This document shows positions 1 to 7,513 of a DNA stretch of 7,513 bases, piece by piece. The stretch is from Aquariibacter sp964433315. Lineage in GTDB: Bacteria > Pseudomonadota > Gammaproteobacteria > Burkholderiales > Burkholderiaceae_C. The stretch spans positions 1-7,513 of the forward strand of contig CAYSQO010000083.1 in assembly GCA_964433315.1 (NCBI GenBank), read 5' to 3'. The notes beneath the pieces are model-generated. The model did not search any database, was not told the origin of the DNA, and worked only from the letters and a program-made list of their open reading frames with translations. The position numbers were made by a program, and so were the translations under genes. Every line of letters starts with the position of its first letter. The stretch's first letter is position 1.

Positions 1-542
1 TTGCCGACCAGGTAGGCCTTCACGGCGTCGGAGCGACGCAGCGACAGCTTCTGGTTGTAGTCATCCGAGCCGACCGAGTCGGTGTGGCCGACGGCGATGA
101 TGACTTCCAGGTTCAGGCCCTGGGTCTTGGCGACCAGGTCGTCGAGCTTGGCCTTGCCTTCCGGCTTCAGGACCGCCTTGTCGAAGTCGAAGAAGGCGTC
201 GGCCGCGTAGGTGACCTTCTCGCTGACCGGGGTGGGGGCCGGGGCCGGCACGACGGCGGGCGCCGGAGCCGGCTTCGGCGCGGGGGCCGGGGCAGGCGCC
301 GGAGCCGGCACGGGGGCCGGAGCCGGGGCGGGCGCGGGGGCCGGGGCGCCGTCGCAACCCTTGGCCGCGGTGGCCGGGGTCCAGAAGGCATCACGCCAGC
401 AGAGCTCGTTGGTGCCGTTCTTCCAGACGGTGCCGTCGGTCGCACGCCAGTTGTCGATCGTGCCGGGGGCCGGGGTGCCGGTGGCGCAGGCGCCGAGGGC
501 CGCCGAAACCACCACCATTGCGATCTTGTTCAGTTTGTTCAT
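1..542 (-). CDS. ompA: OmpA/Pal-family outer-membrane protein, N-terminal part (3' end outside window)
   Basis: The protein probably anchors the outer envelope to peptidoglycan through its C-terminal OmpA domain. The first 180 codons are visible. Residues 1-20 form a short signal peptide (K3, K6, then a hydrophobic core) ending in L16-G17-A18-C19, which fits a lipobox. Residues 39-52 carry WKNGTNELCWRD, and C48 and C63 could pair. Residues 66-105 are an Ala-Pro linker. From about 110 the OmpA_C domain begins, with FFDFDKAVLKPEGK and the binding motif GHTDSVGSDDYNQKLSLRRS (152-171). There is no eight-strand barrel before the linker, so this is the short Burkholderiales type rather than classical E. 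coli OmpA. The ATG at 542-540 has AAGGAG four bases upstream. The gene diverges from gyrA; in relatives ubiG often follows it. The family is near certain; whether it is lipidated is open. Confidence 0.93.
   Translation of the reverse strand, partial: MNKLNKIAMVVVSAALGACATGTPAPGTIDNWRATDGTVWKNGTNELCWRDAFWTPATAAKGCDGAPAPAPAPAPAPVPAPAPAPAPAPKPAPAPAVVPAPAPTPVSEKVTYAADAFFDFDKAVLKPEGKAKLDDLVAKTQGLNLEVIIAVGHTDSVGSDDYNQKLSLRRSDAVKAYLVG
228..347 (-). repeat. Ala-Pro repeat linker inside the OmpA-family gene
   Basis: Codons 66-105 encode an almost unbroken alternation of Ala and Pro, interrupted by V78, K90, V97-V98 and T104. At DNA level it is an imperfect tandem array of GCC/GCG/GCT plus CCG/CCC codons. 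Codon choice varies, so the array is degenerate rather than a perfect microsatellite. Such rigid linkers commonly separate the membrane-proximal end of OmpA-type proteins from the peptidoglycan-binding domain. Length differences between strains would be expected. Confidence 0.85.
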
Positions 543-546
543 GATG

Positions 547-552
547 CTCCTT
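547..552 (-). promoter_or_regulatory. Ribosome binding site of the ompA-family gene
   Basis: AAGGAG on the minus strand lies four bases before the ATG at 542-540. It is the strongest Shine-Dalgarno match in the window and fixes the start codon. Confidence 0.75.
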
Positions 553-557
553 GGGCT

Positions 558-579
558 GTTCGCAGACGCCGCAGCGAAC
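558..579 (-). promoter_or_regulatory. Leader hairpin just upstream of the ompA ribosome binding site
   Basis: GTTCGC and GCGAAC are perfect 6-bp arms separated by 10 bases. In the ompA transcript the stem would end only five bases before AAGGAG (552-547). A stem here could stabilise the mRNA or affect ribosome access, as known for the 5' leader of E. coli ompA; for this gene that is inference. Confidence 0.4.
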
Positions 580-641
580 GTCAGAAAAGGTTCTGCTAGC
601 CGGAATGAACCCGCGCTGCAAGGCTTTTCGCCTGCCAAAAG

Positions 642-669
642 ATTCTGCCATAGCCCCCCCTCGGGGCAA
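642..669 (-). promoter_or_regulatory. Candidate sigma-70-type promoter of the ompA-family gene
   Basis: Read on the minus strand, TTGCCC (669-664) and CAGAAT (647-642) are separated by 16 bases. Transcription would begin near 635 and leave a leader of about 90 nt before the ATG. The -35 box matches TTGACA at four of six positions and the -10 box matches TATAAT at four of six. This is the best candidate by eye; no scoring was possible. Confidence 0.45.
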
Positions 670-713
670 GTGAGCCCTTCGTGACAGGGCCGGCCCCGGC
701 CACGCTGTTGCCC

Positions 714-741
714 TTGGGCGACAAGCCCGGCGCCTTACACT
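714..741 (+). promoter_or_regulatory. Candidate gyrA promoter
   Basis: TTGGGC (714-719) and TACACT (736-741) are spaced by 16 bases, and TACACT is followed by a GC-rich stretch (CGCGCGCTC) where transcription would begin near 748. The -35 match is weak (three of six). An alternative -35, TTGCCC at 708-713, would be 22 bases away, which is too far. The implied leader is about 120 nt. The GC-rich discriminator would fit a supercoiling-sensitive promoter, as known for gyr genes elsewhere, but this is inference. Confidence 0.4.
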
Positions 742-752
742 CGCGCGCTCCG

Positions 753-764
753 GGCAAGGTTGCC
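753..764 (+). repeat. Small dyad near the expected gyrA transcription start
   Basis: GGCAA and TTGCC flank two bases (GGCAAGGTTGCC). It sits about five bases downstream of the predicted start of transcription, where a dyad could act as an operator or as the first hairpin of the leader. A 5-bp arm is short enough to occur by chance. Confidence 0.3.
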
Positions 765-791
765 GATCCCTCGCCAACCGCTCGACGACGC

Positions 792-807
792 GCCCCCGCC
801 AGGGGGC
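792..807 (+). promoter_or_regulatory. GC-rich hairpin in the gyrA leader
   Basis: GCCCCC and GGGGGC form a perfect 6-bp all-GC stem around a GCCA tetraloop. No T-run follows directly, so it does not look like an intrinsic terminator. It lies 60 bases before the gyrA start codon. Confidence 0.4.
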
Positions 808-867
808 CGCTCCCGCCGCGCCGCCTGCCGTCCCGGCCGCTTTTCCCCGAGTCTTGTTCCTGCCCGC

Positions 868-3539
<2,672 letters not shown>

Positions 3540-3543
<4 letters not shown>

Positions 3544-4109
3544 CCCTGTTCCGCCCCCGGCCGCTGCCCGCGGCCGCCCTCGCCCTGGGCCTGCTGCTGG
3601 GCGCCGGCCCGGCCGCCGCGGCCAGCCGCGAGAACGCGCAGAAGCTGCTGGCCGTGCAGCAGAGCACCCTGGACGCGGTCACCCGCAGCCTGGTCGAGGG
3701 CCCGCTGCGCCAGCTGCTCACCTCGGCCGAGACCGTGCTCAAGGCCCGCGTGCCGGCCGAGAAGCGCGAGGCCACCGCCCGCCAGATCCAGGACGCCGCC
3801 CGCAAGTACATGGACGAGACCCTGCCGGTGGCGCGCCGCCGCGCGGCCGATCTCGCCCAGCAGCTGCTGCTGCCGCAGATCGAGCAGAAGTTCAGCGACG
3901 AGGAGATCCGCCAGATCCTGGCCTTCTACGAATCGCCCGTCGCCAAGAAGATGCAGACCGTGCTGCCCGACATCAACAAGGTGCTGGCCGAACGGCTGCT
4001 GCTGGACATGCGCGGCGAGCTGCAGGAACGCATCAAGCTGCTCGACCAGCAGATGAGCGCGGCCCTGGGCCTGAACGCCGCCCCGCCGGCCAGCGCCGCC
4101 AAGCCCTGA
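3540..4109 (+). CDS. Secreted DUF2059-domain protein of unknown function
   Basis: The protein has 189 residues. Residues 1-27 are a typical Sec signal peptide: R5 and R7, a Leu/Ala core, then AGPAAA with likely cleavage at A27/A28 or A28/S29, so the mature protein should be periplasmic. The mature part is mainly helical and charged. Around residues 85-140 it shows the DUF2059 pattern, including KFSDEEIRQILAFYESPVAK (117-136) and a Met/Pro stretch after it. The C-terminal tail is Ala/Pro-rich. No catalytic motif is visible. The start overlaps the gyrA stop as ATGA, with GGAG seven bases upstream, so it is probably made from the gyrA transcript. DUF2059 has no established biochemical role, and nothing here explains the link to gyrase; position may reflect expression level only. 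The family call rests on remembered pattern, not on a profile search. Confidence 0.87.
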
Positions 4110-4117
4110 GCGACCGC

Positions 4118-4155
4118 CCCCGCTGCGGGGCCCCGTGCCGCCGCCGGCCGGTGGC
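4118..4155 (+). promoter_or_regulatory. Two small hairpins in the DUF2059-serC gap
   Basis: CCCCG/CGGGG (4118-4122 with 4126-4130, three-base loop) lies nine bases after the DUF2059 stop. GCCGCCG/CGGTGGC (4137-4143 with 4149-4155, one G-T pair, loop CCGGC) follows. Neither has a T-run, so an intrinsic terminator is not supported. They could slow polymerase or protect a processed 3' end. In DNA this GC-rich, chance stems are common. Confidence 0.3.
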
Positions 4156-4179
4156 CCCCGTCCGAACGAGTCTTCCGCG

Positions 4180-5334
4180 ATGAACGCTCCCCTCACCCCG
4201 CAGGCCGCCCTGGCCGCCGACGCCCTCGCCCCGCGGCGCGTCTTCAACTTCTCGCCCGGCCCCTCGACCATGCCCCAGTCGGTGCTGGAGCAGGCCGCCG
4301 CCGAGATGCTGGACTACCGCGGCTGCGGCGTGAGCGTGCTGGAGATGAGCCACCGCAGCGCGGCCTTCGAGGACATCCTGGCCCGCGCCGAACAGGACCT
4401 GCGCGATCTGCTGGCCATCCCCGCCGCCTTCAAGGTGCTGTTCATGCAGGGCGGCGCGATCGGCCAGAACGCGATCGTGCCGATGAACCTGGTGGCGCGC
4501 CGTCCGGGCCGCGCGATCGACGTGGTCGTCACCGGCGAATGGAGCCGCAAGAGCTGGACCGAAGCCCAGCGCTACGGCGACGTGGCCCTGGCCGCCAGCA
4601 CCCTGGGCGCGGCGCACGACCACATCCCCGACCCGGCCGGCTGGGCGCTGCGCCAGGACGCCAGCTACGTGCACCTGTGCAGCAACGAGACGGTGCACGG
4701 CGTCGAGTTCCAGACCCTGCCCGACCTGCGCGCCCTGGGCAGCGAGGCGCCGCTGGTGGTGGATGCCTCGTCGAACATCGCCTCGCGGACCATCGACTGG
4801 ACGCGCGCGGCCCTGGTCTTCGCCGGCGCGCAGAAGAACCTCGGCCCCTCGGGCATCACCGTCGTCATCGTCCGCGAGGACCTGCTGGGCCATGCCCTGC
4901 CGACCTGCCCGAGCGTCTTCGACTACCGGGTGACGGCCGAGCAGCGCTCGATGCTCAACACCCCGCCGACCTACCCGATCTACCTGCTCGGCCTGATGCT
5001 GCAGTGGCTCAAGGGCGAGGGGGGCGTGCCGGCCATCGAGCAGCGCAACCGGGCCAAGTCGGACCGGCTGTACGCGGCCATCGACGGCTCGGGCGGCTTC
5101 TACCGCAACCCGGTGGCGCCGGCCGACCGCTCGCGCATGAACGTGCCCTTCGTGATGCCCAGCGAGGCCCTGACGGACCGCTTCGTCGCCGAGGCCGAGG
5201 CCGCGGGGCTGAGCTCGCTGCGCGGCCACAAGTCGGTGGGCGGCCTGCGCGCCTCGATCTACAACGCCATGCCGGAGGCCGGGGTCGAGGCCCTGGTCGC
5301 CTTCATGCACGACTTCCAGCGCCGCCATGGCTGA
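4180..5334 (+). CDS. serC: Phosphoserine aminotransferase
   Basis: SerC is a PLP enzyme that transfers the amino group of glutamate to 3-phosphohydroxypyruvate to give 3-phosphoserine; in many bacteria it also acts on the phosphohydroxythreonine precursor in PLP synthesis. The 384-residue protein is a class V aminotransferase. Visible motifs: FNFSPGPSTMP (22-32), SHRS (57-60; H58-R59 bind substrate phosphate in the family), GGAIGQN in the cofactor phosphate loop, Asp195 in VVDASSNIASR, the Schiff-base lysine K219 in FAGAQKNLGPSG, NTPPTYPIYL, RSRMNVPF and RASIYNAMP near the end. E. coli SerC is 362 residues; most of the difference is an Ala-rich N-terminal extension of about 17 residues. The ATG at 4180 has only a weak GAACGAG upstream, so the exact start is less certain; a GTG at 4135 is in frame. 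Its stop overlaps pheA by eight bases. Confidence 0.97.
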   Translation: MNAPLTPQAALAADALAPRRVFNFSPGPSTMPQSVLEQAAAEMLDYRGCGVSVLEMSHRSAAFEDILARAEQDLRDLLAIPAAFKVLFMQGGAIGQNAIVPMNLVARRPGRAIDVVVTGEWSRKSWTEAQRYGDVALAASTLGAAHDHIPDPAGWALRQDASYVHLCSNETVHGVEFQTLPDLRALGSEAPLVVDASSNIASRTIDWTRAALVFAGAQKNLGPSGITVVIVREDLLGHALPTCPSVFDYRVTAEQRSMLNTPPTYPIYLLGLMLQWLKGEGGVPAIEQRNRAKSDRLYAAIDGSGGFYRNPVAPADRSRMNVPFVMPSEALTDRFVAEAEAAGLSSLRGHKSVGGLRASIYNAMPEAGVEALVAFMHDFQRRHG

Positions 5335-6436
5335 CACCCCGACACCGGCCAACCCGGCCCTGCTGGCCCTGCGCGACCGCATCGACGCGGTCGACCGCGA
5401 ACTCCTCGCCCTGCTCAACCGCCGCGCCACCCTGGCCGGCGAGGTCGGCGAGCTGAAGAAGCGCGAGGGCTCGGTCGTCTTCCGCCCCGAGCGCGAGGCC
5501 CAGGTCATCGACGGCCTCAAGGCCTGCAACCCGGGGCCGCTGAAGAACGACAGCGTCGCGCCGATCTGGCGCGAGATCATGAGCGCGTGCCGCGCCCTGG
5601 AGACGCCCACCCGCGTGGCCTACCTGGGCCCGGCCGGCACCTTCAGCGAGCAGGCGGCGCTGGGCTACTTCGGCAGCTCCATCGCACGGGTCGACTGCAC
5701 CAGCATCGACGAGGTCTTCCGCAGCACCACCGCCGGCGCCGCCGACTTCGGCGTGGTGCCGGTCGAGAACTCCACCGAGGGCGTGGTCGCCCGCTCGCTG
5801 GACCTCTTCCTCACCACGCCGCTGTTCATCATTGGCGAGACCAGCCTCTTCGTGCGCCACAACCTGCTGCGGCGCGACAACAGCCTGCAGGCCATCGAGG
5901 CGGTCTGCGCCCACCCGCAGGCCCTGGCGCAGTGCCACGGCTGGCTGTCCAACCACCTGCCGGGCGTGGAGCGCCGGCCGGTGGCCAGCAATGCCGAGGG
6001 CGCCCGCTTGGCCGCGGCCGATCCGCGCCTGGCCGCCATCGCCAGCGAGCGCGCGGCCAGCGAGTGGGGCCTGCACATCACCGCGCCGGCCATCCAGGAC
6101 GATCCGAACAACCGCACCCGCTTCGTCATCGTCACCCACCCGGACCGCCACCCGGCGCCGCGTGCCTCGGGCCATGACTGCACGAGTCTGGTGGTCTCGG
6201 TGACCAACCGGCCGGGCGCCGTGCACGACATGCTGGTGCCGCTCAAGCAGCACGGCGTGTCCATGTCGCGCTTCGAGTCGCGCCCGGCGCGCACGGCCGA
6301 CCAGTGGGCCTACTACTTCTACATCGACCTGCAGGGCCACCCCGACCAGCCCGAGGTGGCCCAGGCCCTGTGCGACCTGCGCGGCGTGTGCGACTACTAC
6401 AAGCTGCTCGGCACCTACCCGCTCGACGTGCACTGA
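5327..6436 (+). CDS. pheA: Bifunctional chorismate mutase / prephenate dehydratase (P-protein)
   Basis: PheA converts chorismate to prephenate and then to phenylpyruvate for phenylalanine synthesis. The 369 residues show three parts. Residues 11-92 are an AroQ-type mutase: LRDRIDAVDRELLALLNRR, K44 and FRPERE (52-57) match its active-site pattern. Residues about 96-275 are the dehydratase, with YLGPAGTFSEQAA, VVPVENSTEG and the catalytic T264-R265-F266 in NNRTRF. Residues about 285-360 are an ACT domain with NRPGAVHDML and RFESRPAR, the two motifs that bind phenylalanine in feedback-inhibited enzymes. The layout is like the Pseudomonas P-protein. The start overlaps the serC stop by eight bases and lacks a clear Shine-Dalgarno, so translation is probably coupled to serC. 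I see no leader peptide or Phe-codon attenuator, so end-product control through the ACT domain is the likely mode. Confidence 0.97.
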   Translation: MADTPTPANPALLALRDRIDAVDRELLALLNRRATLAGEVGELKKREGSVVFRPEREAQVIDGLKACNPGPLKNDSVAPIWREIMSACRALETPTRVAYLGPAGTFSEQAALGYFGSSIARVDCTSIDEVFRSTTAGAADFGVVPVENSTEGVVARSLDLFLTTPLFIIGETSLFVRHNLLRRDNSLQAIEAVCAHPQALAQCHGWLSNHLPGVERRPVASNAEGARLAAADPRLAAIASERAASEWGLHITAPAIQDDPNNRTRFVIVTHPDRHPAPRASGHDCTSLVVSVTNRPGAVHDMLVPLKQHGVSMSRFESRPARTADQWAYYFYIDLQGHPDQPEVAQALCDLRGVCDYYKLLGTYPLDVH

Positions 6437-6457
6437 GCCGGCTGGCGCACCGCCGGC
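6437..6457 (+). repeat. Inverted repeat directly after the pheA stop
   Basis: GCCGGC (6437-6442) recurs at 6452-6457; because the hexamer is its own reverse complement the pair can form a 6-bp stem around a 9-base loop. No T-run follows. It begins at the first base after the TGA. It could be a pause or processing site between pheA and tyrA, or chance in GC-rich sequence. Confidence 0.3.
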
Positions 6458-6504
6458 CGGCGCCCGGCCCGCTGCCGCGGCCCTTCCCCCTTCCACCCTG
6501 TCCC

Positions 6505-7401
6505 ATGTTCCAGCAGCTCGGCCTGATCGGTTGCGGCCTGATGGGCGCCTCCTTCGCGCTGGCGCTGCGCGAGGCTGGCCTGGTGCGGCGCATCGTCGGC
6601 CACAGCGCCTCGGCCGCCACGGTGCACAAGGCGCTGGCGCGCGGCGTGATCGATGCCGGCGCCGCCCACCCGGCCGAGGCCGCCGCCGGCAGCGACCTGC
6701 TGCTGCTGGCCGTGCCGGTGGCCGCCACCGAGGCCAGCCTCGCCGCGCTGGCCCCGGCGATCGAGGACGGCGCGCTGCTGATGGACGTGGGCTCCACCAA
6801 GCGCGACGTGGTCGCCGCGGCGCGCCGCAGCCTGGGCCCGCGCCTGGCCCACTTCGTGCCGGCCCACCCCATCGCCGGCAAGGAGAAGGCGGGCCTGGAC
6901 CATGCCGAAGCCGCCCTCTACCGCGACCGGGCCCTCATCCTGACGCCGCTGCCGGAGAACCCGCCGGCCCGGGTGGAGGCCGCCGCCGCGCTGTGGCGCG
7001 CGCTCGGCAGCCGCGTGTCCCGGCTCAGCCCCGAGGCGCATGACGCGCACTTCGCCGCGGTCAGCCACCTGCCCCATCTGCTGGCCTTCGCCGCCTTCCA
7101 GGCCGTGGCTGCCCAGCCCGAGGGCGCGGCCCACCTGGCCCTGGCCGGCCCGGGCTTCCGCGACTTCACCCGCATCGCCGCCAGCGACCCGGCCGTGTGG
7201 CGCGACATCCTGGCCGCCAACCGCGACGAGGTGCTGCGCCAGCTCGACCTCTTCGACGCCGAGCTGGCCCGCCACCGCCAGGCCCTGCAGGCCGGCGACG
7301 CCGCCGCGCTGGAGGCCCTGATCCGCGCGCCCGCGGCCGGCCGCAGCGCCTGGACGATGGGCGGTCCGGCCGCCTGCCCGCCCGCGGCGGCCGGCGACTG
7401 A
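6505..7401 (+). CDS. tyrA: Prephenate (or arogenate) dehydrogenase
   Basis: TyrA oxidatively decarboxylates prephenate to 4-hydroxyphenylpyruvate, or arogenate to tyrosine, using NAD(P). The 298 residues have a Rossmann domain with G9-C10-G11-L12-M13-G14, then DVGSTK (94-99), the catalytic-type H121 in HPIAGKE, SHLPH (187-191) and R219 in FRDFTRI, all family hallmarks that line the prephenate site. The position that normally holds an acidic NAD selector at the end of the second strand appears to be H33-S34. No fused mutase or ACT domain is present. The ATG at 6505 begins right at the Rossmann strand (MFQQLGLIGCGLMG); upstream in-frame starts lie inside pheA and are not conserved. It has no Shine-Dalgarno; positions 6481-6504 are almost all C and T. 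The C-terminal about 20 residues are Ala/Gly/Pro-rich. The 68-bp gap and same strand suggest one operon with serC-pheA. Confidence 0.95.
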   Translation: MFQQLGLIGCGLMGASFALALREAGLVRRIVGHSASAATVHKALARGVIDAGAAHPAEAAAGSDLLLLAVPVAATEASLAALAPAIEDGALLMDVGSTKRDVVAAARRSLGPRLAHFVPAHPIAGKEKAGLDHAEAALYRDRALILTPLPENPPARVEAAAALWRALGSRVSRLSPEAHDAHFAAVSHLPHLLAFAAFQAVAAQPEGAAHLALAGPGFRDFTRIAASDPAVWRDILAANRDEVLRQLDLFDAELARHRQALQAGDAAALEALIRAPAAGRSAWTMGGPAACPPAAAGD

Positions 7402-7513
7402 GGCGGCGAGCGGTCGCGCCCCACGGGCTGTCCCCGCGCCTGTCGCCCGCCGCGCTCCGCCCGTCTCCCGGCCTGCCGTCCCCGTCCCAAGCCCGCCCCC
7501 TTCTCCCCCTCCT
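7402..7513 (+). other. C/T-rich spacer after tyrA, probably leading to aroA
   Basis: These 112 bases contain no ATG, GTG or TTG on the + strand. The last 18 bases (7496-7513) are all pyrimidine. No hairpin plus T-run is seen. In relatives aroA follows tyrA, so this may be the aroA leader; it could also suit Rho, which loads on C-rich, G-poor RNA. Neither can be decided inside the window. Confidence 0.4.

Larger units (their letters stand above)
543..867. other. Divergent ompA-gyrA intergenic region
   Basis: This 325-bp region separates two divergent genes and contains no credible coding sequence. It holds a candidate promoter for each gene, an ompA leader hairpin (558-579), a second small dyad (582-595, CAGAA/TTCTG), a perfect 10-bp palindrome GGGCCGGCCC (687-696) lying between the two promoters, a dyad near the expected gyrA transcription start (753-764), and a GC-rich hairpin in the gyrA leader (792-807). 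The ompA-proximal part is less GC-rich than the rest of the window, as expected for promoter DNA. Confidence 0.75.

Noticed and set aside
211..684. A + strand frame with a Gly-Ala repeat
   Set aside because: The Gly-Ala repeat is the complement of the Ala-Pro linker of the OmpA-family gene, whose signal peptide, linker and OmpA_C motif are all convincing on the minus strand.
760..867. Upstream TTG start adding 36 residues to GyrA
   Set aside because: The extra Pro/Arg-rich residues have no counterpart in GyrA proteins, and the TTG sits close to the predicted transcription start.
4110..4179. Intrinsic terminator between the DUF2059 gene and serC
   Set aside because: Stems are present but no T-run follows, so termination is not supported.
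5230..5330. Phe attenuator or leader peptide before pheA
   Set aside because: pheA overlaps the end of serC, leaving no leader, and no run of Phe codons is seen.
6304..6504. In-frame upstream extension of tyrA
   Set aside because: It lies mostly within pheA, reads as an out-of-frame shadow, and would place 67 unrelated residues before the Rossmann strand.

Overview
The window is very GC-rich chromosomal DNA with the gene order gyrA - DUF2059 gene - serC - pheA - tyrA on the + strand and an ompA-family gene leaving divergently on the - strand. This order, the betaproteobacterial style of GyrA, and the short OmpA protein with a WKNGTNELCWRD segment all point to a member of the Burkholderiales, probably near the Rubrivivax/Leptothrix/Ideonella group. 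The lineage is inferred from remembered family sequences, not from a search. Base and codon character look uniform, and I see no insertion sequence, phage gene, tRNA, rRNA or CRISPR array.

Layout. Positions 1-542 (-) hold the N-terminal 180 codons of an OmpA/Pal-type envelope protein; its 3' end is outside the window. Positions 543-867 are a 325-bp divergent intergenic region with a candidate promoter for each flanking gene and several small dyads. gyrA (868-3543) follows, and its stop codon overlaps the start of a small secreted DUF2059 protein (3540-4109) in an ATGA junction. After a 70-bp gap come serC (4180-5334) and pheA (5327-6436), which overlap by 8 bp. After a 68-bp gap comes tyrA (6505-7401). 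The last 112 bp are C/T-rich and contain no start codon; in related genomes aroA usually comes next.

Function. gyrA encodes the DNA-cleaving subunit of gyrase. serC, pheA and tyrA form an amino-acid supercluster: SerC makes phosphoserine (and can serve PLP synthesis), PheA takes chorismate to prephenate and phenylpyruvate, and TyrA takes prephenate (or arogenate) toward tyrosine. The DUF2059 protein is an exported protein of unknown role, translationally coupled to gyrase.

This is a largely ordinary housekeeping region, and I found no convincing new system. The points worth a second look are modest: a lipobox-like cysteine in the OmpA-family protein, a hairpin next to the ompA ribosome binding site, a structured gyrA leader, pyrimidine-rich start regions without Shine-Dalgarno sequences, the coupled DUF2059 gene, and a TyrA cofactor-site residue.
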